A stretch of DNA of 64,000 bases, from positions 19,476-83,475 of the forward strand of contig NZ_BAGD01000037.1 of the NCBI RefSeq assembly GCF_000308635.1. Direction: 5' to 3'. Under the pieces are notes generated by a model. That model had not been told where the DNA came from. It made no database searches and saw nothing but the letters and a program-made list of their open reading frames with translations. Source of the stretch: Nocardia otitidiscaviarum NBRC 14405. Lineage in GTDB: Bacteria; Actinomycetota; Actinomycetes; Mycobacteriales; Mycobacteriaceae. This document shows, piece after piece, positions 35,155-43,623 of the stretch (its first letter is position 1; each line of letters starts with the position of its first letter). Position numbers and translations under genes: made by a program.

Positions 35155-36534
35155 TCAGTAGCGGCGGCGGCTGATGCGGCGCGCCCCGGCCAGCAGCACG
35201 AGCACCAGGACGGTGCCGCCGACCATGAGGGTGATCCGCAGGTTGTCGTGATCCCGGCCGCGCGCCGACAGCGCCCCGGCGTCGTCCAGCGGTGGACTTG
35301 CCACGGCCACAGCGGAATCGGTGCTCTCGGAAGGTTCGGATCCGGTGCCCGTCAGTGCTCCGACGCTCGCCCCGTCCGGCAGGGCGAAACCGTAGTCCAG
35401 CAGCCCGGCCGCCTGTTCCCACGGCCGCAGCGGGCGCACCTCGGCCTGCAACAGGGTCACCACCAGTCGGCGGCCGCCCCGTTCGGCGGCGGCCACGAAC
35501 GTCTGCCGGGCATCGTCGGTGAAACCGGTCTTGCCGCCCAGCGCGCCCTCGTAGTTGAAGAGCAGGTGGTTGTCGTTTCCGATGGCGAAGCCGGGATGGT
35601 CCTCGTCGCCGGGTACCAGCGGATTCGCCGGGAAGCCCGGAAAGTCCACCTGTTCGGTGCGAATGAGTTCGGCGAACAGCGGGATCTCCATGGCGTCGCG
35701 GAACAGCACCGCCAGGTCGTAGGCCGAGGTGCTCATGCCCGGACCGTCCAGACCCGACGGGGTGGCGGCACGAGTGTCCAAGGCGCGCAACTGCTTCGCT
35801 CGCGCGTTCATCTTCGCCACCGCCGCCTCGTCGCCGCCGAGTTGCGCGGCGATGGCGTGCGCGGCGTCATTGCCCGAGGCCATGATGAGCGCCTGGAACA
35901 GTTGCCGATTGGTGTAGCGGCCACCCGGCCCGATGCCGACCCGGGTGCCCTCCATATTCGCGTCCTCCTGGGTGCCGATCACTACCGTGTCGAGGTCGAG
36001 CGTGCGCAGCGCCACGGCCGCCAGCAGCACCTTGATGGTGGAGGCGGGGCGGTAGCGGCCGTGTGGATCCTTGGCGGCGAGTACCGCGCCGGTGTCGAGG
36101 TCCGACACCACCCACGCGGTGGCGGAGATGCCCTCCGGCACCGCCGGAGCGTTCCGGGGTAGCACCAGTCCGCAGCCGCCGAGCTTGTCGCCGCCCACGG
36201 GTTTCGCCGGAATCGGTAGCGCGGCGGGCGTGGACTGTCCCGGGGCGGGCACCTCCGAGGTGTCGACGGGTGGCGGCGGCTGGCTCTTGTTCGGGCAGGA
36301 GTCGGTATTGGGAGTGGTGAACGGCGTCGTGGTGACGGACGGATCGGTCGGGGCGGGCTGCGCGGCGGCATCGGACGCCGGTCCGGTGGTGGACAGCGCC
36401 GTGAGCCCGGCCGTGAGCAGGGTCGCGATGAGGGCGCGGTGCCGGGTGGCGCGAATGCCCCGGCGCGCGTCCGAGCGGCGCTGGGACGGTCCGGCGGCGT
36501 GATCGTGGGGTGCGGGCCCGCGGCGAATACTCAT
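35155..36534 (-). CDS. dacB: D-alanyl-D-alanine carboxypeptidase (DacB-type PBP)
   Basis: The 459-residue serine peptidase trims peptidoglycan stem peptides. Motifs are STIK (Ser165/Lys168), SGN in MASGND and KTG in GGKTGFTD. An N-terminal basic/hydrophobic stretch (RHRALIATLLTAGLTAL) acts as a signal peptide, followed by a Pro/Thr-rich linker. The C terminus has one membrane anchor (ITLMVGGTVLVLVLLAG) and a basic tail. The ATG 36534 gives a normal signal peptide; upstream open frame to 36624 is not needed. Mtb dacB1 (Rv3330) is the nearest match in context. Confidence 0.93.
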   Translation of the reverse strand: MSIRRGPAPHDHAAGPSQRRSDARRGIRATRHRALIATLLTAGLTALSTTGPASDAAAQPAPTDPSVTTTPFTTPNTDSCPNKSQPPPPVDTSEVPAPGQSTPAALPIPAKPVGGDKLGGCGLVLPRNAPAVPEGISATAWVVSDLDTGAVLAAKDPHGRYRPASTIKVLLAAVALRTLDLDTVVIGTQEDANMEGTRVGIGPGGRYTNRQLFQALIMASGNDAAHAIAAQLGGDEAAVAKMNARAKQLRALDTRAATPSGLDGPGMSTSAYDLAVLFRDAMEIPLFAELIRTEQVDFPGFPANPLVPGDEDHPGFAIGNDNHLLFNYEGALGGKTGFTDDARQTFVAAAERGGRRLVVTLLQAEVRPLRPWEQAAGLLDYGFALPDGASVGALTGTGSEPSESTDSAVAVASPPLDDAGALSARGRDHDNLRITLMVGGTVLVLVLLAGARRISRRRY

Positions 36535-36678
36535 CGCGGATGAGCTTAACCGGGGCCGGCGCGTCGCCGACCGCGCGGAGGCCGACGACGCGTGAAGATC
36601 TCCCCCCGGAGTGGTCGCCGCCACCGGGTGACGAGCCCGTACGTCGGCGTAGCGGCCGAAACCGCTTGGGGGAGGGCG

Positions 36679-37353
36679 CTATTCGGCGCTGTTCCGCACG
36701 GGGCAGCCGTGCGCGAGCGGGCCGAGCAGCTTGTTGTTGTCGTAGAAGTGCTCGAGTTCGAGGATGCGCAGATCCTCGCTGACCTTGGCGATGGTGATGC
36801 CGGTCATCTCGATGAGCTCACCGGTGGGCTCGTGGCCCTGGTACGCACCGGTGTAGCGGCCCCAGTGCCGCCATTTGAAGGTGACGGTGGGTGGTCCCGC
36901 CAGCACTTCGAGCACCTCCCAGAAGAATCCGCCCGGGAAGGCGGTGTGGAAGATGTGGTGCGAGGACTCGAAGTCCTCACCCGCCGGGTAGTAGGGGTTG
37001 TCGCCGATCAGGATGTTGTAGCTGCCGATGCGGGCGAACTCCTCGGCGTTCTGCCAGGGACCGCCGTTGACCCGGCCGCGGTAGTGCTCGGCGACCAGGG
37101 AGACCCAGGTGGCCGGGTCCTTCTTGTGCGACACCTCCATCTCGAAGACCTTCACCAGCTCCTCGACGATGGCCTCCAGGGAACCGGGGGCGTGGTCGGT
37201 GGTGCGCTCCTTGGGCATGACCTCCTTGCTCAGGTGGTAGTCCGGAGCCTCCGCGCGCCAATCCTCCGCTGCCGCAGCGGCGATCACGGCATCGCGGCCC
37301 TGCAGGTGGAGCGGGGTCTCGGTGGCTTCGGATTCTGTTGTATCAACCGTCAT
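36679..37353 (-). CDS. SnoaL-like (NTF2-fold) domain protein
   Basis: The 224-residue protein has a C-terminal half reminiscent of SnoaL/ester cyclases: PTVTFKWRHWGRYTGAYQ, GHEPTGELIEMTGITIAKVS, and ILELEHFYDNNKLLGPL. The N-terminal half is hydrophilic with no recognised motif. NTF2-fold proteins bind or isomerise hydrophobic small molecules; the substrate is unknown. It has no clear operon partner and is divergent from the DHA2 transporter, so that a shared promoter region is possible. Confidence 0.68.
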   Translation of the reverse strand: MTVDTTESEATETPLHLQGRDAVIAAAAAEDWRAEAPDYHLSKEVMPKERTTDHAPGSLEAIVEELVKVFEMEVSHKKDPATWVSLVAEHYRGRVNGGPWQNAEEFARIGSYNILIGDNPYYPAGEDFESSHHIFHTAFPGGFFWEVLEVLAGPPTVTFKWRHWGRYTGAYQGHEPTGELIEMTGITIAKVSEDLRILELEHFYDNNKLLGPLAHGCPVRNSAE

Positions 37354-37472
37354 TTCGTGCCTCTTGTGTCCAGACCCGATGTGGGTCAGTCGATCTCGTT
37401 TCGGACCGGTTGAACCTAACAGCGAACGCGGGCGGCGTCGCGTCGAACGCGGCCGACGAGGCAGCTATTGAC

Positions 37473-37522
37473 AGTAACTAGCAAATGAGAGACTCTATCA
37501 AAATATAGTAACTAGTAAATGA
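37473..37522. promoter_or_regulatory. Two direct repeats AGTAACTAGYAAATGA (operator) before the DHA2 gene
   Basis: AGTAACTAGCAAATGA (37473-37488) and AGTAACTAGTAAATGA (37507-37522) differ at one position and are 34 bp apart. TTGACA (37468-37473) overlaps the first copy and serves as a -35 candidate. The second copy ends 11 bp before the preferred start codon. The arrangement suggests repression by the TetR encoded at the end of the operon. Confidence 0.65.
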
Positions 37523-37533
37523 TCGGAGCTGTC

Positions 37534-39045
37534 ATGAAGGCTGCGGACACCCGCCGCTGGCTGGCCCTCGGCGCGCTCTCGGTGGCCATGCTCACCATCG
37601 GACTCGATGTCACCGCGCTGACCGTGGCGCTGCCCACCGTGGCCGTCGACCTGCACGCCGACACCGCCGCGCTGCAGTGGTTCACCAGCGCCTACACCCT
37701 CGCGCTGGCCGCGCTCATGCTGCCCGCCGGTGCGCTCGGCGACCGCTACGGCCGCCGCAGATTCCTGCTCGGCGCGCTGCTGTTGTTCGGCGTCGCCTCG
37801 GTGGCGTGCGCCTTCGCGGCCACCACGGGCCAGCTCATCGCCGCCCGCGCCGCCCTCGGGGTCGGCGCGGCGGCCATGATGCCGCTGTCCATGGCGGTGC
37901 TGCCCGGCCTGTTCCCGGACCCCGACGAGCGGCAGCGTGCCCTGACCATCTGGATCACGGCCACCGCCATCGGCCTGCCGCTCGGCCCCATCGTGGGCGG
38001 CTGGCTGCTCCAGCACTTCTGGTGGGGCTCGGTCTTCCTGATCAATGTGCCGCTGGTGATCGTGGGCGCGATCGCGGTGCCGCTGCTGCTGCCGGAATCC
38101 CGCGGCGACAACGCGTTTCGGATGGACCTGCCCGGTGTGGTGCTGTCGGTGCTCGGCATGCTCGGCCTCACCTACGGCTTCATCCGCTGCGGCGACGAGG
38201 GCTGGGGCGACGGCATCGCCTGGGTCTGCATCGCCGTCGGGGTGGCGCTGCTGGCGGCGTTCGCGCTGTGGCAGCGGCGGACCACCCATCCGCTGATCGA
38301 TCCGGAACTGTTCCGGGCGCGCGGATTCCGCTGGGGCACCGTGTACATGGTCCTGGTGCAATTCGCCATGTTCGGCCTGTTCTTCACCATGCCGCAGTAC
38401 TTCCAGGCGGTGCTGGACGCCGATGCGCTCGGTAGCGGGCTGCGGCTGCTGCCGCTCATCGCGGGCCTGCTCATCGGCACCCGGGTGACCGACCGACTCC
38501 TGCCCGCGGCCGGACCGCGCGTGGTGCTCACCTCCGGATTCGCGCTGCTCGCCGGAGGGCTCGCCCTGGGCGCATTCATCACGGTGGACAGCGGCTATGC
38601 CGTCGCGGCCGCATCCCTGACCCTGCTCGGTATCGGCATGGGCTTCGTCATGCCCGCCGCCATGGGGCTGGCGATCGACGATCTCTCGGCCGAGCGCGCC
38701 GGATCCGGCTCGGCATTGCTACAGGCGCTGCGTCAGGCGGGCGGCACCATCGGCATCGCCGTGCTGGGCACGGTGCTGTCCACCGCCTACCGCGCCGGGC
38801 TCGGCGACCTGGACCGCGCGCCGATCAGTGACAGCGTGAATTCCGGTGTGGCGGTGGCGCATCAGCTCGGTGACGGCGCGCTGCACACGGTGCGGACCGC
38901 CTTCGTCGGTGGGATGAGCGCCATGCTGTGGGTGTGCGCGGCGATCTGCCTGGCCGCGGCCGGGCTCGCGGCGCTGACCACCGCGCCGCGCGCCGCGGGT
39001 GAGACGCCCGCGGCCGATACGGGACAATCGCTGCATGTCGGTTGA
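37534..39045 (+). CDS. MFS transporter, DHA2 (14-TM) drug efflux family
   Basis: The 503-residue protein has the DHA2 pattern: LTIGLDVTALTVALPTVAVD in helix 1, GALGDRYGRRRFLLG (motif A) and ITATAIGLPLGPIVGGWLL (motif C region). ATG 37534 follows CGGAG by 6 nt and is preferred to ATG 37519, which lies inside the operator repeat. Its TGA overlaps the start of the TetR gene by 11 nt, giving a transporter-repressor operon. The substrate is unknown. Confidence 0.9.
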   Translation: MKAADTRRWLALGALSVAMLTIGLDVTALTVALPTVAVDLHADTAALQWFTSAYTLALAALMLPAGALGDRYGRRRFLLGALLLFGVASVACAFAATTGQLIAARAALGVGAAAMMPLSMAVLPGLFPDPDERQRALTIWITATAIGLPLGPIVGGWLLQHFWWGSVFLINVPLVIVGAIAVPLLLPESRGDNAFRMDLPGVVLSVLGMLGLTYGFIRCGDEGWGDGIAWVCIAVGVALLAAFALWQRRTTHPLIDPELFRARGFRWGTVYMVLVQFAMFGLFFTMPQYFQAVLDADALGSGLRLLPLIAGLLIGTRVTDRLLPAAGPRVVLTSGFALLAGGLALGAFITVDSGYAVAAASLTLLGIGMGFVMPAAMGLAIDDLSAERAGSGSALLQALRQAGGTIGIAVLGTVLSTAYRAGLGDLDRAPISDSVNSGVAVAHQLGDGALHTVRTAFVGGMSAMLWVCAAICLAAAGLAALTTAPRAAGETPAADTGQSLHVG

Positions 39046-39655
39046 GTCGAAGCCCGAGACCCGCCCGGCCGCCAAGCGGTCCGGCGGGTCGCTGCGTGAG
39101 CGGAAGAAGGAACGCACCCGCCAGGCCATCCGCGTCGAGGCGTTCCGGCTCTTCCGTGAGCAGGGCTACGCCGCGACCACCGTGGAGCAGATCGCCGAGG
39201 CGGCCGAGGTGTCGCCGAGCACCTTCTTCCGCTATTTCCCGTCCAAGGAACAGGTGGTGCTCGTCGACGACCTGGACCCGATCATCGTCGCGAGATACCG
39301 GGAGCAGCCGCCGGAGCTGTCCGCCCTGGAGGCCATCAAGCGGACCATGCTGGAGGCCATCGACGGGCTCGACCCGAGTCAGTTCGAGTTCGAGCGTGAA
39401 CGCGCGGATCTGGTGCGCAGTGTCCCGGAATTGCGCGGCGCGCTGGCTCGGGAGATGGACCGCAATGTCGACCTCATCGCCCGGATGGTCGCCGAACGGG
39501 TCGGCCGGGAGACCGACGACATCGAGGTGCGGGCCCTGGCCGGGGCCTTCATCGGGGCCGCGGAGGCGGTGCTGATGGACCCCGCCCGCGATCCGTTCGA
39601 TCTCACGGCCGTCGCCGGGATCATCGACTTCCTGTCGGCCGGGATGCCACTCTGA
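39035..39655 (+). CDS. TetR family regulator of the DHA2 operon
   Basis: The 206-residue protein has RERKKERTRQAIRVEAFRLF and VSPSTFFRYFPSKEQVVLVD, a TetR helix-turn-helix, plus an effector domain. It overlaps the DHA2 gene end by 11 nt, so the two are coupled. It probably binds the AGTAACTAG repeats at 37473-37522. Its 3' end overlaps the aromatic hydroxylase gene on the other strand by 35 bases. Confidence 0.87.
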   Translation: MSVESKPETRPAAKRSGGSLRERKKERTRQAIRVEAFRLFREQGYAATTVEQIAEAAEVSPSTFFRYFPSKEQVVLVDDLDPIIVARYREQPPELSALEAIKRTMLEAIDGLDPSQFEFERERADLVRSVPELRGALAREMDRNVDLIARMVAERVGRETDDIEVRALAGAFIGAAEAVLMDPARDPFDLTAVAGIIDFLSAGMPL

Positions 39656-40562
39656 GCGGCGACTCGTCGTCCATCTCGGCGAAGAAGCCGCCCACCACGT
39701 CCTCGATCTCGGCCACGGACTCGGCGCAGTACAGCACCGGCTGATAGTGCGTGATGTCGTAGCTGACGGTGCCCATCTCGGCGATGTCCAGCGGCCGCAG
39801 CTCGGCGGCGCGGAACTCCTCGATCTCACCGTACGACGACAGCAAACCCGCACCGTAGCAACGGACTTCACCCTCCTCGCGCACCACGCCGAACTCCATG
39901 GAGAACCAGAAGACGTCGGCCAGGAACTTCAGCGCGACATCGGTTTCCAGCCGGGCCACCGCCGCGCCCACCTCGGAGTAGATGGCGGCGAAGCGGGGAC
40001 TGGCCAATTGATTGGCGTGGCCCAGGATCTCGTGTACCGCATCCGGTTCCGGGGTGTACAGCGGCGCGCTGTGGTGGCGAATGTACTGGGTGGAGTGGAA
40101 GATCCGGTCCGCGAAGGAACCGAAGAACTCCCGCAGCGGTACCAGCCCGGCCGCGGGCACATAGCGGAAACCGGTGAGCGGGGTCAGCGCCGCGGACACC
40201 TCGTCGAGCTGCGGGATGTGGTCGGCGGGCAGCGCCAGGCGTTCGGCCGCGGCCCGCACCTCCGCACAGGCGTAGCGGCGGCGTTTGCGGGCCAATTCGG
40301 CGGAGACGATCCGCCAGACCTCCTGTTCCTCGCCGGTGTAGTCGACGTGGGGCACCGGCTCCCCGGGGCGATACGACAGTGCGAGGGCGGCAATGGCATT
40401 GCGGCGGACCCGATACTCCGGATCGTGCACGCCGGGATGCTCGTCGCTCAGATGCACCGTCACATCACCGTCGGCGCCCGTGGTCACCGGCGAGTACAGC
40501 TGAGCTTCGGTGAACATGCCTCCAGGCAAGCACCAGCCGGGCCCTACGACAACAAAAGCCAT
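39621..40562 (-). CDS. phhA: Phenylalanine 4-monooxygenase (aromatic amino acid hydroxylase)
   Basis: The 313-residue protein is a pterin-dependent, iron hydroxylase that converts phenylalanine to tyrosine. The iron ligands are two His in DAVHEILGHANQL and a Glu in YSEVGAAVARL; LTGFRYVPAAGLVPLREFF and FGVVREEGEVRCYGAGLLSS are characteristic. A later start at Met16 (40517) is possible but lies too close to GGAGG to be well spaced. It is convergent with the TetR gene and overlaps its end by 35 bases. A pterin-recycling partner (phhB) is not adjacent. Confidence 0.9.
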   Translation of the reverse strand: MAFVVVGPGWCLPGGMFTEAQLYSPVTTGADGDVTVHLSDEHPGVHDPEYRVRRNAIAALALSYRPGEPVPHVDYTGEEQEVWRIVSAELARKRRRYACAEVRAAAERLALPADHIPQLDEVSAALTPLTGFRYVPAAGLVPLREFFGSFADRIFHSTQYIRHHSAPLYTPEPDAVHEILGHANQLASPRFAAIYSEVGAAVARLETDVALKFLADVFWFSMEFGVVREEGEVRCYGAGLLSSYGEIEEFRAAELRPLDIAEMGTVSYDITHYQPVLYCAESVAEIEDVVGGFFAEMDDESPLRVASRPTGSR

Positions 40563-40877
40563 CCCAGCTGAACAGATTGACTAGCTTTGCGGCGTGATCG
40601 GGCGCGTCAACGGGTATTTCGCCGGGAAACGGTACGCAGACGGCTCACCAGCGCGGATCGGCAACTCTCGGCCCGTGTTCACCCGGCTTGTGGTGTTTCG
40701 CGGTTCCTTCCTCGGCTCAGGGGGTAATTGCCTACCGTAAGCAGATATGGCGTGACGGGGGAGACGACCCTGCCACGACGACCGCGCAGGCGGCGGCAAC
40801 AGTCCGATCGAGTCGATGGGACCCAGCGGTGCATCAGGTTGCCACCACATCTCCCATCCCGGAGCATTGGTACGACA
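40563..40877. other. 315-bp spacer between the hydroxylase and STAS-ATPase genes
   Basis: No gene is seen. A possible stress-sigma promoter is listed separately at 40703-40727. The frame of the STAS-ATPase gene stays open here from 40728 but lacks domain similarity. Confidence 0.4.
40703..40727 (+). promoter_or_regulatory. Possible sigma-B/F-type promoter
   Basis: GTTC and GGGTAA are 15 bp apart, close to the general-stress consensus GNNT-N14-16-GGGTAY. It lies about 150 bp before the STAS-ATPase gene, whose family often belongs to such regulons. The match is short and could be chance. Confidence 0.3.
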
Positions 40878-41642
40878 GTGTTGGGTGATACGGAACTTCA
40901 GTGGCAGCTCGACGAGCGAGACGGATGCGTCGTGGTCCGGCCGCACGGGGAACTGAACCCGGCCACCTACCGGAACTTCAGCGATGACCTGGTCAAGTTC
41001 ACCGTGGAAGAGCCGCGGGCGGTTATCGTCGTCCTCGATGATCTGCGGGTCACCTCCGAACCGTTGTTCTCCGTCTTCGCGAGTGTGTCCATGCGGGTGG
41101 GAGACTGGCCGGGCGTCCCCATTCTGCTGGTCGTCGAGCTGGACCTCCGGCGCGCGGTGCTGCGATCCAGCGCCATTCGGCGTTTCGTACCGGTCTTCGC
41201 CACTGTCATCGCCGCGATCGACTCGCTCGACAATCCGCCGCTGCGGCGGTGGGCCACCCTCGATCTGACGCCGACCGGGGACTGCGCCCAGCGCGCCCGC
41301 CGCTTCGTCGACGACATCTGCCAGCGCTGGAACATTGCCGCGGTCCGCGGCGATGCCCAGCTCATCGCCACCGAGCTGGTCGAGAACTCCTTTCTGCACG
41401 GCCGCTCCGAGGCCGATATCCGGGTGCGCCTGGAGCTGCGCGGTGACCTGCTGACCGTCGCCGTCGCGGACGCGGACCCACGCGAGGCGGTGCTGCGGGA
41501 GCCAGGTCCGGGAGGACGCCGGTTCTACGGGCTGCACGTGGTGGCCCGGCTCTCGCGAGCTTGGGGCTGTGCGCCGAAATGGCCGATCGGCAAGGTGGTC
41601 TGGGCTACCGTGCCGGTCGGCCCCAGGCGGGAACCGCGCTGA
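40878..41642 (+). CDS. STAS-like / HATPase_c anti-sigma-type regulatory protein
   Basis: The 254-residue protein has an N-terminal STAS-like segment (VVRPHGELNPATYRNFSDDL, then VIVVLDDLRVTSEPLFSVFAS) and a C-terminal kinase-like ATPase domain with ATELVENSFLHGRSEADI (N box) and a later GPGGRRFYGLHVV (G box). This combines features of anti-anti-sigma factors and anti-sigma kinases (RsbW/SpoIIAB type). GTG 40878 is a workable start, the TTG next to it another. It is convergent with the CheR gene, separated by 76 bp. Which sigma factor it touches is unknown. Confidence 0.75.
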   Translation: MLGDTELQWQLDERDGCVVVRPHGELNPATYRNFSDDLVKFTVEEPRAVIVVLDDLRVTSEPLFSVFASVSMRVGDWPGVPILLVVELDLRRAVLRSSAIRRFVPVFATVIAAIDSLDNPPLRRWATLDLTPTGDCAQRARRFVDDICQRWNIAAVRGDAQLIATELVENSFLHGRSEADIRVRLELRGDLLTVAVADADPREAVLREPGPGGRRFYGLHVVARLSRAWGCAPKWPIGKVVWATVPVGPRREPR

Positions 41643-41718
41643 GCCGACTCCACCGAGCCACCGCGTACCGAGCCACCGCAGTATCGAGGAGCTGGGTATC
41701 GAGGAGCTGGGTATCGAG

Positions 41719-43620
41719 CTACTGCGGAAGCTGCACGTCGACTGGTGCACTCGGTTCCGCGTCGCCCGCGTGGAACGGCTCCATCACCAGGATGGCCCCG
41801 GTCGCCGCGCCGTTGCGATCGCGCAGCGCCGTGCACACCACCCGCACGGTGACGCGCCGCCCACGCCGGTTCACCCCCTCGAGTTCGACCTCGCCACGGT
41901 AGGCCGGATCGCTGAGCGCCGGTCGCACGATCGGACGCAGTTCCGCCACCGGCAGCCCGATATCCAGGTTGAGCAGGTGTTCGCCCTCGGCCTCGTCCGC
42001 CCGCATGCCCCACAGGTTCTCCGCCCCGCTGTTCCACACCACGATGCGCATGGAGGTGTCCACCACGGCCACCCCGCCGGGCCACGAGCTCATGACCGCG
42101 GCGAAGAACTCGTTGACCTCGTCGAGTTCATTGCTGCGCTCCCGCAGCTCGGAATTGAACGTCTGCAATTCGTCATTGGTGGACTGGAGTTCCTCGTTCG
42201 TCGTCTCCAATTCCTCATTGGTGGACTGGAGTTCCTCGTTGGTGGTCTCCAACTCCTCGACGGTGGACTGGAGTTCCTCGTTCGTCGTCTCCAGCTCCTC
42301 ATTGGTGGATTGCAGTTCCTCGTACGCGGATTCGCGCTGCTGATTGGCCCGGCTCAGCTCGGTGAGCAGACGGCGGTTGGCCGTCACGTCGTGGAACACC
42401 ACCGAAACGCCGATCGGCACATCGTCGATCAGCAGGGGGCTGACGTGCACCTCCAAGGCCAGTATCTCGCCCGGGCCGCGCTGCCATTCGACATCCTTGA
42501 TGCGTAACGCCCGCTGGTCGGCTCGCACCTGATCGATATAGCCGCGCAGCTCCACGGGGCGGTAGGACAGCTCGAGGTCGCGCAGCGGGCGGCCCACATC
42601 GCGGTCGCTCAGGCCGAATAGGTGTCTGGCCTGCTGATTGGCCAGTGTCACAACATCATTCGGGCCCAGCACCACCTGCGCCACCGGACCGGCCGAGAAG
42701 GACAGCGCGCGCAGGGCCTCCACCTGGTCCAACTCGCGCCGGTCCGGCACCAGCGATCGGCCGAAGACGATGCCGACATCCATCCGTGACGTGGGCACCT
42801 TGCGGAACACCCGGCGTTTCAGATCGACCGGGTCGAAGATGCGGCTGTGCGACAACAGCATCTCGGCCTTGCCGAGGAACAGCAGACCGCGCGGAGCCAG
42901 CGCGAAATGGAACTTGTCCAGGATCTTGGTCTGGGTCTCGGCGTTGAAGTACATCAGCGTATTCCGGCACGCCAGCAGATCGATGCGGGAGATCGGCGCG
43001 TCCTGCACCAGATCATTGCGGCCGAAGATCACCGAGCGGCGCAGGTCCTTGCGGAAGGAGTAGCGCCCGCCGATCGATTCGAAGTACTTCTGGGTCAGTT
43101 CGTGGCCGAGCGGCTGCACTTCCTTCTCGCTGTATACGGCCTGGCGCGCGGTACCCAGCGCCTCCTCGTCCACATCGGTGGCGTAGATCTTGACCCGCTG
43201 GCGGAACTCCTCGATACCGAGCGCTTCGGCCAGCACGATGGCCAGGCTGTAGGCCTCCTCACCGGAGGCGCAGCCCGCGCACCACACCCGGATGGGCTCC
43301 TCGGGCCCGCGCTCGGCGAGCATGCTCGGCACGATGTCGGACTGCAGGAACTCCCAGGCATCGGGATCGCGGAAGTAGCCGGTCACATTGATCAGAATGG
43401 TGTTGAACAGGGCGACGAACTCATCCGAATTGGCCTGCAGCACATCCAGGTACTCGACGTAGTCGCCGACGGCCAGTTGCGCCATCCGGCGGTCCACCCG
43501 GCGCATCAGGCTGCTGCGCTTGTAACCGGTGAAATCGAAGCCGCGGGCGTCTTTCAGGTATTGCAGGATCTCCTCGAAGCCCTGGGCGACGTGGGGCGTG
43601 CTGTCCTGTTCCACACGCAC
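41719..43620 (-). CDS. cheR: CheR-type methyltransferase with coiled-coil and PAS domains
   Basis: The 633-residue protein has an N-terminal CheR methyltransferase: VTGYFRDPDAWEFL, SAM motif VWCAGCASGEEAYSLA, and ACRNTLMYF. A PAS domain (about 300-425) follows, then a coiled coil (about 430-487) built from 14-residue units of the NEELQST/NEELETT type, and a second PAS (about 500-610). CheR methylates glutamates of chemoreceptors, but no receptor, CheA or CheY gene is visible, so it likely serves another sensory pathway. It ends 76 bp from the STAS-ATPase gene and starts 3 bp after CheB, on the same strand. Confidence 0.9.
   Translation of the reverse strand: MRVEQDSTPHVAQGFEEILQYLKDARGFDFTGYKRSSLMRRVDRRMAQLAVGDYVEYLDVLQANSDEFVALFNTILINVTGYFRDPDAWEFLQSDIVPSMLAERGPEEPIRVWCAGCASGEEAYSLAIVLAEALGIEEFRQRVKIYATDVDEEALGTARQAVYSEKEVQPLGHELTQKYFESIGGRYSFRKDLRRSVIFGRNDLVQDAPISRIDLLACRNTLMYFNAETQTKILDKFHFALAPRGLLFLGKAEMLLSHSRIFDPVDLKRRVFRKVPTSRMDVGIVFGRSLVPDRRELDQVEALRALSFSAGPVAQVVLGPNDVVTLANQQARHLFGLSDRDVGRPLRDLELSYRPVELRGYIDQVRADQRALRIKDVEWQRGPGEILALEVHVSPLLIDDVPIGVSVVFHDVTANRRLLTELSRANQQRESAYEELQSTNEELETTNEELQSTVEELETTNEELQSTNEELETTNEELQSTNDELQTFNSELRERSNELDEVNEFFAAVMSSWPGGVAVVDTSMRIVVWNSGAENLWGMRADEAEGEHLLNLDIGLPVAELRPIVRPALSDPAYRGEVELEGVNRRGRRVTVRVVCTALRDRNGAATGAILVMEPFHAGDAEPSAPVDVQLPQ
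42160..42325 (-). repeat. 42-bp near-repeats encoding the CheR coiled coil
   Basis: The coding DNA repeats with a 42-bp period (14 codons), four units, matching ELQST-EELETT heptad pairs. The DNA identity between units is high, so slippage could change the coiled-coil length. It is part of the CheR gene. Confidence 0.8.
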
Positions 43621-43623
43621 AAA

